A stretch of DNA of 64,000 nucleotides. Source: Bog-257 sp963805985. GTDB lineage: Bacteria; Acidobacteriota; Terriglobia; Terriglobales; Acidobacteriaceae. Positions 44,161 through 54,103 of the stretch are shown here, one piece after another; position 1 is the first letter of the stretch; each line of letters opens with the position of its first letter. The notes under the pieces were generated by a model. It was not told where the DNA came from, ran no database searches, and worked only from the letters and a program-made list of their open reading frames with translations. Location: contig CAWDWG010000012.1 in the NCBI GenBank assembly GCA_963805985.1, forward strand, positions 124,001 through 188,000, given 5' to 3'. The position numbers and the translations under genes were made by a program.

Positions 44161-44727
44161 CTAGTAATATGCAGCCGAATACAAGTCTGTCGGCAAGGCG
44201 CCTGTGCTGTGCAGGAAGCTTCCGATCGACGTTGCATAGGTAAATTTGTAGAACACTTCCGTGACGTACACGGTGCTGCCGGTTGCTTCACTCGTCAGAG
44301 CGTTCTGGACTCCCGTGGGAAGAGTTGCGTTGTTGTTCCTACAGCTGCCGCCCGTCGGATAGCAGCCAATCTTGCTCGTCACACTGAGACTGCAGGTTGG
44401 ATCGTTCGGCTGTTGCTGTTGAGTGATCGTGTAAGTACCCGAACTCGGGCTGGTCACGGAGGTAACAATGGCGCACCCATTGGTGGCCATAGGCAGATCG
44501 GCATCGGCCATAACAACATTGGCTGCGCTTTGAAGGTTCTGGGAAAGTGATCCCTCGTTTGCGCGCGACGCAAAACTGGAACCTTCTCCCGCGAGGTTGG
44601 TGATGACCTCCGACTGATAGATGGCTCGGCCGTAATCGACGACGCCAAGCAGAAAGATGCAAAGCATCGGCAATGCCAAGGCGAACTCTAACAGCGCTTG
44701 TCCAGACTTATCTCGCTGCAGTCTCAT
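44161..44727 (-). CDS. TadE-like pseudopilin
   Basis: 188 residues. Short cytoplasmic start (RLQRDKSGQALLEFALALP) with a prepilin-like Gly-Gln-x-x-x-x-E pattern, one membrane helix, then a Ser/Thr-rich periplasmic part with paired cysteines (CSLSV...IGCYPTGGSC). TadE-type minor pilins are assembled by Flp/Tad systems. Twelve bases separate it from the TadG-like gene. Confidence 0.82.
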   Translation of the reverse strand: MRLQRDKSGQALLEFALALPMLCIFLLGVVDYGRAIYQSEVITNLAGEGSSFASRANEGSLSQNLQSAANVVMADADLPMATNGCAIVTSVTSPSSGTYTITQQQQPNDPTCSLSVTSKIGCYPTGGSCRNNNATLPTGVQNALTSEATGSTVYVTEVFYKFTYATSIGSFLHSTGALPTDLYSAAYY

Positions 44728-44741
44728 AACGGTTTCCTTCC

Positions 44742-45302
44742 CTAAGTGGCCGGAGGAAATTGCTCATTCTTAAAAGCGGAACTCACGGTATATGTGACAG
44801 CGCCGGGAAACTTGCTAGGCATGAAACGGGTGAGCACCCATGGACTCCAGTGATAGGTAACTGTAATCGTAACCGTGTCGCCCGGACCACCCGCGTTGTT
44901 TCCGCCGTCTCCGTAATTATTCCCACATGTGCCGTTGCACACTATCGACACTGCGGAACTGTTGGTGCAGTACGATCCGCTCGAGGTGGTGCAGGACAGC
45001 AGTCCAAAGGAATAATTGACCACGGTAGTCATGATGGTAGTTACGCGGTCGCCCGGAGTGGTGGTGCCGTTGCCGCTTCCGTAGCAGGAGCCGGAGACGC
45101 CGCAGTTGCCGGTGATCGCGTATCTGGCGGCTTGCCGGACGGCGTTCTGCAGGGTAACCCGGCTGTAAAAGTAGAAGGCCAGGTCAAACATCCCCAACAC
45201 GAGCAAGAGAAAGACCGTGCCCACCAGGGCGAACTCCACCATCGACTGGCCGGACTCATCCGCTGAATGCCTTTTCAGAATTTTCCATTTCGGGCAGAAC
45301 AT
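44742..45302 (-). CDS. TadE-like pseudopilin, first gene of the TadE-TadE-TadG set
   Basis: 186 residues with RHSADESGQSMVEFALVGTVF as the TadE signature, a single helix (FLLLVLGMFDLAFYFY), and a periplasmic region rich in Cys and Gly (CGVSGSCYGSGNG, CNGTCGNNYGDGGNN). ATG at 45302 has GAAGGAGC upstream, so the longer frame to 45368 is rejected. No tad ATPase, secretin or prepilin peptidase is in the window. Confidence 0.82.
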   Translation of the reverse strand: MFCPKWKILKRHSADESGQSMVEFALVGTVFLLLVLGMFDLAFYFYSRVTLQNAVRQAARYAITGNCGVSGSCYGSGNGTTTPGDRVTTIMTTVVNYSFGLLSCTTSSGSYCTNSSAVSIVCNGTCGNNYGDGGNNAGGPGDTVTITVTYHWSPWVLTRFMPSKFPGAVTYTVSSAFKNEQFPPAT

Positions 45303-46015
45303 AAGGATTGCTCCTTCGCTCGAATTACAATCTAGCCGTGACGAGCCCCTCGCTGAATATGAGTCCAACGATCACTGCGAGATCCAGGTGGGACCTTCGG
45401 CTGCGGAGAAGGAGAGAAGCTGGTAACGTGGCCGCGATCCGCGCAGGCTGCAATACAAACGCCGCCCGGCTCTGACCGTAGCACGTGCATACTCGACTCA
45501 CGTTCATGTGGCGCATCCGGCTCTCCGCGTTTCCTCTGCTGTGACTGAGGAAAGGAGGGAGCGCAGTCCCTCCGGACCTAACTACTAATCAAATTGAAAT
45601 TAGGGGCCCAAGTCCGGGACTTCAACAGCCTTAGTATCTGCACCTTAATCCTTCTAGTCAAGAAAGAAAAGTGAGCCGCTCAGGAGCACGACCACCAAGG
45701 TGCTGATTACTTGTGGTGTGGGTGGTGCCGGCTTTATCAGAAGGCTAGCCGCTTATCAGACTACAAGAGTTGTACTGGATTCACGCCGCAAATCGCATGG
45801 TTTCTGTCGACGAGGGGCAGTGTACCTGTTAACTGAAATTGAACGAGACAGGCAGCATTACTAACTGGAAGATCACGGTTACCCCAGCCCTTCCGTGCTA
45901 TAAGGGTTTTGAACTATGACACGGATCGTATTAGGACAAAGAGCTAGGTAATTGTCGAGGACGAGCTTTCGAATCACGCACTAATTGGAGCCGCTTATCC
46001 TCGCTGAGCCGAACT
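45303..46015. other. Gene-free region upstream of the TadE genes
   Basis: About 700 bases, lower in GC than the flanks, with no supported gene. It contains a GGAGGGA/TCCCTCC hairpin (45554-45573) and the palindrome AAGTCCGGGACTT near 45609. It probably holds the promoter of the TadE/TadG set, but I see no clear -35/-10 pair. Confidence 0.45.
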
Positions 46016-46765
46016 TCACTGGGCCGACGCAGGGCGATGGATTTTGGCGGCATTCAAATCGAGACTGCTCTCCAGAATCATCTCAACCGAATCGCCGGTT
46101 GCGAGTTGAACTTCAGGGCCGCGAGTCAATAACACCGTGGCCAATCCGATAACGCCTCCGGTGGCGGCGCCGATCGCTGCACCCTTTCCGCCGTCGGCGA
46201 TCGCGCCAATCCCCGCGCCCGGAATCGTTGCGGTCGCAATCGTCGCTGCATCTTTGCCCTTGCTGCTCGGACCCTTGATCGTTCCTTCTTTTCCATTCAC
46301 CGTGTTGTCTTTGGAGCCGGGAGTATTCTGCACTGCGCCGGGCAACATGACGGTGTAGCCGTTGGGAAAGATCATCGAGGTGAAGCTCATCTGCAATTCG
46401 GCACGGCCTTTGACGCGGCCGGGCCGCACGACACGCCGCACCTCGCCCTGAACGAACGTTCCCGCCGGAATCAGGATCAGATCCTTCTGGGTGATGGGAA
46501 AAGCCGTTTGCGCGTAGACCGGATCGCCAGGCCGCGCGTTCTTCGTGTTGATTCCTTGCTTCAAAGTGAGCGGAATCTTTGTGCCTGCGGGAACGGTCAA
46601 TGCGGCCGGGGGATCAGCTTCCGGCGGCGGCTGAGGCTGCGAAGCCGCGGCCGTCCGCGAGGTTAGATGGGGCGAATCCTGGCTGGTCTGAGCGATCAGG
46701 GGCATTGCCCCCATTGCACTAACCGCAAGCAACACAACAACAGCCTTGAGCGTTTTTCCCAACAT
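46016..46765 (-). CDS. Exported protein with TrbI/VirB10-like domain and glycine-zipper
   Basis: 249 residues: signal peptide (MLGKTLKAVVVLLAVSAMGAMP), a proline-rich linker, a domain like the TrbI/VirB10 beta-barrel (LTVPAGTKIPLTLKQGINTK, ILIPAGTFVQGEVRRV), then a Gly/Ala-rich zipper (GAGIGAIADGGKGAAIG) that may insert into membrane. Start ATG 46765 has AGGAAG upstream. Not linked to a conjugation cluster; probably an envelope protein of unknown role. Confidence 0.65.
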   Translation of the reverse strand: MLGKTLKAVVVLLAVSAMGAMPLIAQTSQDSPHLTSRTAAASQPQPPPEADPPAALTVPAGTKIPLTLKQGINTKNARPGDPVYAQTAFPITQKDLILIPAGTFVQGEVRRVVRPGRVKGRAELQMSFTSMIFPNGYTVMLPGAVQNTPGSKDNTVNGKEGTIKGPSSKGKDAATIATATIPGAGIGAIADGGKGAAIGAATGGVIGLATVLLTRGPEVQLATGDSVEMILESSLDLNAAKIHRPASAQ

Positions 46766-46851
46766 GGCCTGCACTTCCTACCGAACCATGAACTCCGTAA
46801 CGTTTGAAAAATCGCGTCGGCTTAACCTTCCGGAGCGCGGCTGATCAACCG

Positions 46852-47592
46852 CTATTTCAGGTTATACAACGCATTGACGTGCGAGGTCACGGTGATCTTT
46901 TCGGCACTGAATTCGGCGGTTGGCGGCGGAGGCGCTGCTTGCACGCCCATGGTGGCAGCTTTCGCCAGCATCGGCCGGATGGGCTGCGGCTCGTAGACGT
47001 CGACCGAGGCATAAGACAGCTCGCCCAACGTCCTTCCACTTGTTTGCGCGACCGCGTTGGCTTCGTTGCGGGCGCGACGCAGCGCATCCTCGACCGCCTT
47101 GACTTTCGCTGCGTCCATATCCTCCAGCAGATAGCTGATCGAGCTATTCGTCACATCGAGGTTCGCCAAGCCGTCAGCGATGGGGCCGATCTTGGAGAAG
47201 TCTTTCAGCTTGATGCTGATGTTCGCCTCCACGCGATAGCCATCGAGCTTCTGCTTGCCGTTTTGGTAGTCGTAAACCAGGCTGGTGCTGAAGCGGCTGA
47301 ACTGCGCGTCCTTGGGATCGATCGCGTTGGAGCGCAGCAGCTGGCGAATTTGCTCCGCTTGCTGCGAGGCCTTCTGGCTTGCGTCCTGAAGTTTCTTGTC
47401 CTGCGCCGAGATGCCGAACTGCACCATGGCGGTGTCAGGATCGGATTCGTACTTGCCGTCGGCCCCCACCCAAACGGTGTTGGGGAGCGGATTAGAGGGA
47501 CGCTCCTGCGCAATCGCCAGCGTGGCGAAGCCCAGCAAGATGGCGAGCGTGATCATCGCCGGCGTGCGAAACAAAGCTTTGTGTTTTGACAT
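46852..47592 (-). CDS. SIMPL (DUF541) domain periplasmic protein
   Basis: 246 residues. Signal peptide (RTPAMITLAILLGFATLAIA) and a SIMPL domain with VWVGADGKYESDPDTAMVQF, an internal helical QKASQQAEQIRQLL segment and YRVEANISIKLKD. Members are periplasmic or outer-membrane proteins (for example BP26) of uncertain function. ATG at 47592; divergent from murA. Confidence 0.85.
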   Translation of the reverse strand: MSKHKALFRTPAMITLAILLGFATLAIAQERPSNPLPNTVWVGADGKYESDPDTAMVQFGISAQDKKLQDASQKASQQAEQIRQLLRSNAIDPKDAQFSRFSTSLVYDYQNGKQKLDGYRVEANISIKLKDFSKIGPIADGLANLDVTNSSISYLLEDMDAAKVKAVEDALRRARNEANAVAQTSGRTLGELSYASVDVYEPQPIRPMLAKAATMGVQAAPPPPTAEFSAEKITVTSHVNALYNLK

Positions 47593-47888
47593 GATGCTGT
47601 TCGTGCTCCTCACAGGTAGAACGATGAGCCGCAGGTTTCTTGCGCCGAGATGACCGGACCAACGCGCTCATTTCCGGATCAACGCAATCACGAGTCCATC
47701 CCAAGATTACTCTTTTCCACAGCCTCTGATCCTGTATACTTCGCCGGTCATTTCGCAGCGTTTGCAGCGCGCATCTCCACGGTAAGCCGTATCTGCTGCG
47801 ATCCCCTGGCCAGATTCTTCGTACAATGAGGTAGCGCCGCGTGCTCAGGAAATTCGGCGTTAGCAGCGTCAGGTTAGGACACTTTCCG

Positions 47889-49193
47889 ATGGATAAGTTT
47901 GTGGTGCGCGGCGGCAATCCGCTGCAGGGCACAGTGCGCATCAGCGGCGCGAAGAATGCGGCTCTGCCCGCGATGGCCGCGGCTCTGCTGACCGACGAGC
48001 CGGTCATCCTGGAAAACATTCCGCAGGTGCGCGACATCGAGACCGAGCGCAAGTTGCTGGCGGCGATGGGCGCCGAAGTCGAGTTGGGCTACGGCCGGGC
48101 GCAACATCGCACCACTATCTGCTGCCGCGATCTGGTAAATCCTGAAGCCTCGTACGAGTTGGTCAAGACCATGCGGGCTTCTACGCTCGTCCTCGGTCCG
48201 CTCGTCGCTCGCATGGGAGACGCGCGCGTGTCCCTGCCCGGAGGTTGCGCCATAGGTGCGCGGCCCATCAACCTGCACTTGAAGGGCCTGGAGAAGCTCG
48301 GAGCAACGATCAAGCAGGAACATGGCTACGTTCACGCCAGCGCCAAGCGTCTCAAGGGCGCACGAGTTGTCTTCGAGAAAATTACCGTCACTGGAACCGA
48401 GGATCTGCTGATGGCCGCGACCCTGGCCGAAGGCGAGACCATCCTGGAGAATTGCGCGCGCGAGCCTGAGGTGGTTGACCTGGCGGCGCTGCTCAACAAG
48501 ATGGGCGCGCAGATTGAGGGCGCGGGTACGCATACGATTCGCATCCGTGGTGTCGACAAGCTGCACGGAGCACGGCATCGCATCATTCCCGATCGCATCG
48601 AAGCAGGAACGTTTGTGGTTGCCGGAGCCCTCACCGGCGGCGATCTCACGGTTGCGAATTGCGACCCGCGGCATCTCGACGCGCTGTTGCAGAAACTGGA
48701 AGAGTGCGGCGTGAAGGTCAGCACCAACGGCGAATCAGTGCGCGTCGTCAGCAATGGTGCTTTAAAGAGCGCCGACATGATCACCGAGGAGTATCCCGGA
48801 TTTCCCACCGACATGCAGGCGCAATACATGGCGTTGGCGACGCAGGCCGACGGCAACAGCGTGATCACGGAAAACATCTTCGAGAATCGCTTTATGCATG
48901 CGCAGGAGCTTGTGCGCATGGGAGCGAACGTAAAGATTGAAGGCAGCCGAGCCGTGGTTCGCGGGCGAACGCCGTTAAGCGGGGCCGCGGTGCAGGCCAG
49001 CGATCTGCGCGCATCGGCATCGCTTGTGCTGGCCGCGCTGGTAGCCGATGGCGAAACCATCATCGATCGCGTCTATCACATCGATCGTGGCTACGAACAC
49101 ATCGAAGAAAAGCTGCGCGGGGTGGGCGCACAAATCCGCCGCATCGGCGAGCTGCTGCCGCGGCGCGTGGCGGCTCCGGCAGTCGCAAGCTAG
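47889..49193 (+). CDS. murA: UDP-N-acetylglucosamine 1-carboxyvinyltransferase
   Basis: 434 residues. First committed step of peptidoglycan synthesis: transfer of enolpyruvate from PEP to UDP-GlcNAc in the cytosol. Conserved K22-N23 (SGAKNAALPA), R-A-S-T-L loop, the catalytic/fosfomycin-target Cys C120 in LPGGCAIGARP, and the EPT repeats are all present. The ATG at 47889 (AGGACA upstream) is preferred to the longer frame at 47841. It is not in a mur cluster here. Confidence 0.95.
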   Translation: MDKFVVRGGNPLQGTVRISGAKNAALPAMAAALLTDEPVILENIPQVRDIETERKLLAAMGAEVELGYGRAQHRTTICCRDLVNPEASYELVKTMRASTLVLGPLVARMGDARVSLPGGCAIGARPINLHLKGLEKLGATIKQEHGYVHASAKRLKGARVVFEKITVTGTEDLLMAATLAEGETILENCAREPEVVDLAALLNKMGAQIEGAGTHTIRIRGVDKLHGARHRIIPDRIEAGTFVVAGALTGGDLTVANCDPRHLDALLQKLEECGVKVSTNGESVRVVSNGALKSADMITEEYPGFPTDMQAQYMALATQADGNSVITENIFENRFMHAQELVRMGANVKIEGSRAVVRGRTPLSGAAVQASDLRASASLVLAALVADGETIIDRVYHIDRGYEHIEEKLRGVGAQIRRIGELLPRRVAAPAVAS

Positions 49194-49329
49194 TCGCTCG
49201 AACAACATTCCCTGCTGGAAGCCCATCACGCCACTGCATTAACAACCAGCCGCATTGTCACCCGCATCTGTGACCCACTTCGCAGCGATCCATCTGCAAT
49301 CAAGCGATGGTAGAAGCGAGGAGATTTCC

Positions 49330-49869
49330 ATGCGCGGTGACAAGAAGGTGATCGAGCAGTTGAACACTGCACTCTGCGGCGAGTTGAACGCGATTGTGCA
49401 GTACATGGTGCAAGCGGAGACCTGCCAGAACTGGGGCTACGGCAGGCTGGCGGGTCTGACCAAAGTGCGAGCGATTGAGGAGATGCATCATGCCGAGGCG
49501 CTGATCGAGCGGATCGTCTTCCTCGACGCGGCTCCGGAGGTGAATATCCCGCTGAAGCCGACCATCGGGGCCGATGTGACGAAGCAACTGGAAGCCGGAC
49601 TGACCGACGAGACGAACGCCATCCAAGAGTACAACGAGGCATCTGCCATCTGCCGCGAAGTGGGGGATAACGGCAGCAGGGAATTATTCGATCGGCTGCT
49701 TCAGGACGAAGAGAAACACGCCGACTTCCTGGAAGCGCAGCTGAACGCCATCAAACAGATGGGAATCGGTCCCTATCTTGCGGAGCAGATGAAGAATTGG
49801 GTAGGCGGCTACGGCGTCGGCGCGGCTGGAATTGCGGCGGTACAATTGGCTTGTGTGCAGAGTGTTTAG
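49330..49869 (+). CDS. bfr: Bacterioferritin
   Basis: 179 residues. Di-iron ligands E18, E51, H54, E94, E127 and H130 and the heme ligand M52 are at canonical positions, so an active ferroxidase with heme is expected. It stores iron in a 24-mer in the cytosol. The ATG at 49330 follows GAGGAGATTTCC. The last ~25 residues (NWVGGYGVGAAGIAAVQLACVQSV) are a Gly/Ala-rich extension not usual for the family, and overlap the start of the next gene; it might be a read-through of an altered end. Confidence 0.93.
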   Translation: MRGDKKVIEQLNTALCGELNAIVQYMVQAETCQNWGYGRLAGLTKVRAIEEMHHAEALIERIVFLDAAPEVNIPLKPTIGADVTKQLEAGLTDETNAIQEYNEASAICREVGDNGSRELFDRLLQDEEKHADFLEAQLNAIKQMGIGPYLAEQMKNWVGGYGVGAAGIAAVQLACVQSV

Positions 49870-50353
49870 AATCTGCGGAGCATTCATTCTGTTGTCAATG
49901 CTCGCCCTTTCCTGTTTCGCTCAGAGCACACAATCGCCGAGCGGCGAAAGTACATCGCGGCCGCAGCCACCGGATGCTCCTCCGACTCCGCCTGACGCGC
50001 CAAATCCAGACGCCGACACACCGACCTCGCCTCCGCCGAAGTCCGCTGCGAAGCGAACCTTGAATAAAGTCGATCCGCATTGCATCGACGTGATCTTTCA
50101 CACCTGCTGGTCCGCTCCCGCGGCAAAACCCGAGCAGTCGCTATCGCACGATGAGTGGCAGGCGAAGAAAGACATCGAGGTTGGCTATTACTATCTGAAC
50201 GAAAAGAATTACTCTGCGGCCGTGTCGCGATTGAGCGAAGCGGTTGAGCTGAAACCGGACTCCGCCGAGGCCTTGCTTGGGCTGGCGCAAGCAGAGCAGA
50301 AGCAGGCAAGCGCGATGAAGCGCGGCAAAGCTACCAGGCCTATCTCAAGCTGA
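49853..50353 (+). CDS. Exported TPR-like protein, C-terminus frameshifted
   Basis: 166 residues from a GTG at 49853 that overlaps the bacterioferritin end. Signal segment (GAFILLSMLALSCFAQS), a Pro-rich linker, then a region of TPR-type helices (EVGYYYLNEKNYSAAVSRLS EAVELKPDSAEALLGLAQAE). Near 50308 a one-base deletion would restore DEARQSYQAYLKLKPDGPD and a stop at 50407-50409, the expected end of the last TPR; as it stands the frame ends after ATRPISS. Confidence 0.7.
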   Translation: MCRVFRICGAFILLSMLALSCFAQSTQSPSGESTSRPQPPDAPPTPPDAPNPDADTPTSPPPKSAAKRTLNKVDPHCIDVIFHTCWSAPAAKPEQSLSHDEWQAKKDIEVGYYYLNEKNYSAAVSRLSEAVELKPDSAEALLGLAQAEQKQASAMKRGKATRPISS

Positions 50354-50490
50354 AACCCGACGGTCCCGACTCGGAGAAGGTAAAGAGAGCCATGGCTCAA
50401 CTGCAGTGACCCGGCGCGTCTCGTGTGTCGTCAGCTGAAGCCGACTCAGAAAGTACAACAGCTGGGGCGCCGGTCTCCCCAAGCTGCGCT

Positions 50491-53400
50491 CTACTGCTTC
50501 TTCACCGCCATCACGTTGTCATCCGGATTGCGATCGATCAGTTTGTCCACGGGATCGATGCCTGCCTGCGCCGGCAACTTGTCGACGGTTACCGTGATGT
50601 CGGTCTTTTCCTGATTGATCTTGTGCTTCTGGAGATAGAGATACTTGCCGTCGGCATCCAGCACACCGATATCGATCATGTCATTCACCGGAACCGCGTG
50701 CTCCTGTCCGCGGCCGTCTGCGCGGAACTTCTTGGCTTCGACGACAAGATGCACATCGTACTTGCCATCCGGCCGCTGCACGTAGGTCGCGGAAACGGCG
50801 CGATCGTCGTAGAGCGTGATGTTCAGGAACATGTCGTCGAACAGATACTGATATTCCGGCGGCGTGACCTTGCGCAGGTAGCCCTCAAATTCCAGTGAAG
50901 TGGGATAAGGCCCATTCTTGAAGGCGTGCGCTTTGAGAAATTCGCGAATCGCCTCGTTGACCTTGTCTTCGCCAATGTAGTCCTGCAGCGCGTACATCAC
51001 CATCGCGCCCTTGTTGTAGTGGATGTAGCCCTGGTTGGGATCGACGCGATAGAGCGGAAACTCTTCGTTGCGCTCCTGGGCGCGGCCGCGGAGATACTGA
51101 TCCAGCTCGTAGCGCAGGAATCGCTTCATTGACTCCGGTCCGAAGTGATGCTTCATCACCATCAGCGCTGTGTATTGCGCCATGGTTTCGTCGATCGACG
51201 TCGCGCCTTGCACATAGGCGGACATCACCTGATGTCCCCACCACTGATGTCCGGTCTCATGCGCCGTGACGTAGAACGGCAGGTCCACGGCGTCGGGCTT
51301 CTTGCTGATCTTGGTGATGAAGCCGATGTTCTCGGAGAACGGAATCGTATTGGCGTAGGACTCGGCGAATGTGCCATAGCCGGGAAATTCGATGATGCGC
51401 AACTGGTGGAACTGGAAGGGGCTGAAGTTGGTAGTGCAGTAGGTCAGCGTCTCCTTCATGCTCTCCATCATGGTGTCGAGATTGAACTCGTGGCCGGGCT
51501 GGTAGTAGATCTCCAGGTTTACGTCGTGCCATTTGTCGCGCCGCACGGCATAACGCGCCGACTGAATCGAGTAGATGTTCATGATGGGCGCGTCCATCTT
51601 GTAGTGAAAATAACGGCGCCCGTTCTCGACCCACATCTTCTGCAGATATCCCGGCGCGATGGCGATCTGGTCTTCGCTGGTGCTTACAGTGGCGTCGAAG
51701 TTGATCCAGTCGGCATCGAAGCTGCCGCTGTTGTAGCGGCGCGCGGCCACATCATCGAGCGTCGGAATCCGGCGAACTTTATCCAGACCATGCTTGTGAC
51801 GCGTGCTGTCGTCGGTTAACTCGATGCTGGGCGAGTATCCGATGTAGGGCAGGTAGGTGTCGTAGACGAAGCTGCCGTTGTGCACGAGATCGATGTTCGG
51901 CCGGTCATTGGGAAAGCCGGGATTGTCATACTGCAGCGCGAAATCAAGCTGAATGCGGCCTTTCGGCGGCAACGGCACGGGAAGTTTGTAGACGTAGAAT
52001 CCCAGCGACGGATCCTCGAGCAGCGTGCTCTGGCCTCCGGCGAAGGCGAGGCGCTTGACCTGTATGGGCGGGCGCGGCAGCGGCGTGATATTCGACGGCC
52101 ACAGCGTTACCGCAACGCGATCGATGTCGGATGAGGTCCGATTCTCCAGCCACATGCTGCCGCTGACCGAGGCCGAGCGCTCTTTCGGATAAATGTCGAT
52201 CTCGGTGGTGACATCGGTTATGACCGGCTGCGGCATTGACCAATACTGGCGATACTTCTTCTCGTACTGCGCGCGATCCTCATCGATCTGGAAGGTGGTG
52301 CGATAGGGATTCAGGATGTGCGTGTTGTAGAAGATGTAGCCGCCGACACCGAGCATCAGTACAACGCACACGCCGGCAGTCGCGAGAGTCGCGCGCGACA
52401 GGCGGGCCGTCGCCAGACTCATGCGCACGCGCCAACTGCTCTCCGTGCCGCGCACCCAAAGCAGATTCGTAATGATCGCCAGCAGAATTGCGGCAATCGC
52501 CCAATAGATCTTGAACCAGATGAGCGGCGCGAGATATGGGCCGTAGCCGTTGATGTCGGAGTAGGTGACCGCCGGCGTCTGGCCAAAGCGATAGAGGTAA
52601 TCCTGGAAGCCGGCGGGCGGCAGCGCCAGCGTCGCGATGATGTAAAGCACCATCACGAAGTGGCCAAGGTATTTGTTGTTGACGATGGTCTGAATGAAGA
52701 TCGCCAGCACGCAGAGAATCCAGAGCGAGGTGAGGCGGTTGAGGAAGAGCTCGCGGAAATACAGTCCCAGCTCGAAGTGGTAATAACCCTGCGCGATCTG
52801 GACCGCCAGGCCGGCAGCCATGATCAGCGCGACCACCAGCACCTGCACCAGCATCAGCGCGAAGAGCTTTGAGCAGAACAGCACCCAGCGCTGCAAAGGA
52901 AACGCGTCGATCACCTGATTGAGCTGGGCGTCGCGCTCCCGCCATACCAGTTCGCCGGAGTAGAAAATGATGATGGCGAAGGCGAAGATGGTGAAACCGG
53001 CTCCTGCCATCAGGACCATCAGATGGGTGAGCGGCCAGGTTCGATTGGACAGAGGATCGGTGAGTCCTGAGGCGGCGACAACGGCCAACAGGAAGCCGCC
53101 CAGCATCAGCACGAGGAAGAATACATTCTTCGTCGTTTCCGTGAACTGAATGCGGGTTAGCGAAACGAGATGCCGCAGCGAAGCCGCCGTCGAAAATGTC
53201 GGGTGCGCGATAGGCAGCGACTCCGCCGGCTTAATCGTTTCCTTCTCTTCGATCAACTGACGGCGCTTGCTCTTTTCGGCCGGGTAGGCGAAGGCAAACT
53301 TCACATACGCGGTGACGAAGAAGACAGCGCCCACGCCCAGCCACAAGGCGCGATTCGCCAGCAGAATTCCTTGCAGCGGGATGAGCTGCGAGTTGCGCTG

Positions 53401-54099
53401 GAAGGGTGTCCAGTAGCGAGTCAGGCGGTCGATGGAGGCGCTACCCAGCGGATCGAGCAGGGCAAAATGTACGCTGGTCGACAACCCGCTGCCAGAGATC
53501 TGGCTGACCACGAAGTAGCCAATCAGCACGAACACGCTGGCGACATAGACCGGCAACATCTTGCGCGTGAGCGCCGCCAGCGCGAAGAAGATCGCCGTCA
53601 GAAACAGCAGGTTCGGCCAAACGTTGATGAGGTACGGCTGAAAATAGGCAGCGGCCATCTGCGGACCGAGCCGCGTCTTATCAATCCACGGCATCGACAG
53701 CCCCAGCCACGCCCCAATTCCGACGCTGCTGAAAATAAAAACCTGCAATACGAAAGCCGCCAGGAAACGACCGCCAAGATAATCGAGCTTGGTAATCGGC
53801 GCCGTATAGAAGAAGACAGCCGAATTGCTGTCGATGTCCTGATACGTTGCCTGTCCTGCAATGGCGGCGGTAATGACGATGCCAAAGAAGCAGATGTAGG
53901 TAATGATGGAGTTCAGGGCGTAGGGCGAGTTGACCAGCACCTTGCCGCCGGTGCCGAAGTCGACGCTGGCTTCGGCAAAAGCGCCGCCCGACATCAAGGC
54001 AAACAACAGGCCGAGAGCGAAGAACACGACGAAATAGATGTAGGTAGAGATACGTCGCAGGCGCTGTTCGAGCTCGAAGGCAAAAATGTGGATCAGCAT
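50491..54099 (-). CDS. ABC transporter permease fused to an M1-family aminopeptidase
   Basis: 1202 residues. The first ~570 form about 12 hydrophobic helices in two ABC2-type blocks; the C-terminal half is a gluzincin peptidase of family M1 with HETGHQWWGH and a downstream Glu (ATSIDETMAQ) for zinc. The ATG at 54099 is 4 bases after the ATPase stop, so the two genes are one unit. The architecture is known but poorly characterised; the peptidase probably faces the periplasm and acts on a substrate moved by the transporter. Confidence 0.87.
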   Translation of the reverse strand: MLIHIFAFELEQRLRRISTYIYFVVFFALGLLFALMSGGAFAEASVDFGTGGKVLVNSPYALNSIITYICFFGIVITAAIAGQATYQDIDSNSAVFFYTAPITKLDYLGGRFLAAFVLQVFIFSSVGIGAWLGLSMPWIDKTRLGPQMAAAYFQPYLINVWPNLLFLTAIFFALAALTRKMLPVYVASVFVLIGYFVVSQISGSGLSTSVHFALLDPLGSASIDRLTRYWTPFQRNSQLIPLQGILLANRALWLGVGAVFFVTAYVKFAFAYPAEKSKRRQLIEEKETIKPAESLPIAHPTFSTAASLRHLVSLTRIQFTETTKNVFFLVLMLGGFLLAVVAASGLTDPLSNRTWPLTHLMVLMAGAGFTIFAFAIIIFYSGELVWRERDAQLNQVIDAFPLQRWVLFCSKLFALMLVQVLVVALIMAAGLAVQIAQGYYHFELGLYFRELFLNRLTSLWILCVLAIFIQTIVNNKYLGHFVMVLYIIATLALPPAGFQDYLYRFGQTPAVTYSDINGYGPYLAPLIWFKIYWAIAAILLAIITNLLWVRGTESSWRVRMSLATARLSRATLATAGVCVVLMLGVGGYIFYNTHILNPYRTTFQIDEDRAQYEKKYRQYWSMPQPVITDVTTEIDIYPKERSASVSGSMWLENRTSSDIDRVAVTLWPSNITPLPRPPIQVKRLAFAGGQSTLLEDPSLGFYVYKLPVPLPPKGRIQLDFALQYDNPGFPNDRPNIDLVHNGSFVYDTYLPYIGYSPSIELTDDSTRHKHGLDKVRRIPTLDDVAARRYNSGSFDADWINFDATVSTSEDQIAIAPGYLQKMWVENGRRYFHYKMDAPIMNIYSIQSARYAVRRDKWHDVNLEIYYQPGHEFNLDTMMESMKETLTYCTTNFSPFQFHQLRIIEFPGYGTFAESYANTIPFSENIGFITKISKKPDAVDLPFYVTAHETGHQWWGHQVMSAYVQGATSIDETMAQYTALMVMKHHFGPESMKRFLRYELDQYLRGRAQERNEEFPLYRVDPNQGYIHYNKGAMVMYALQDYIGEDKVNEAIREFLKAHAFKNGPYPTSLEFEGYLRKVTPPEYQYLFDDMFLNITLYDDRAVSATYVQRPDGKYDVHLVVEAKKFRADGRGQEHAVPVNDMIDIGVLDADGKYLYLQKHKINQEKTDITVTVDKLPAQAGIDPVDKLIDRNPDDNVMAVKKQ

Positions 54100-54103
54100 G
54101 GCG

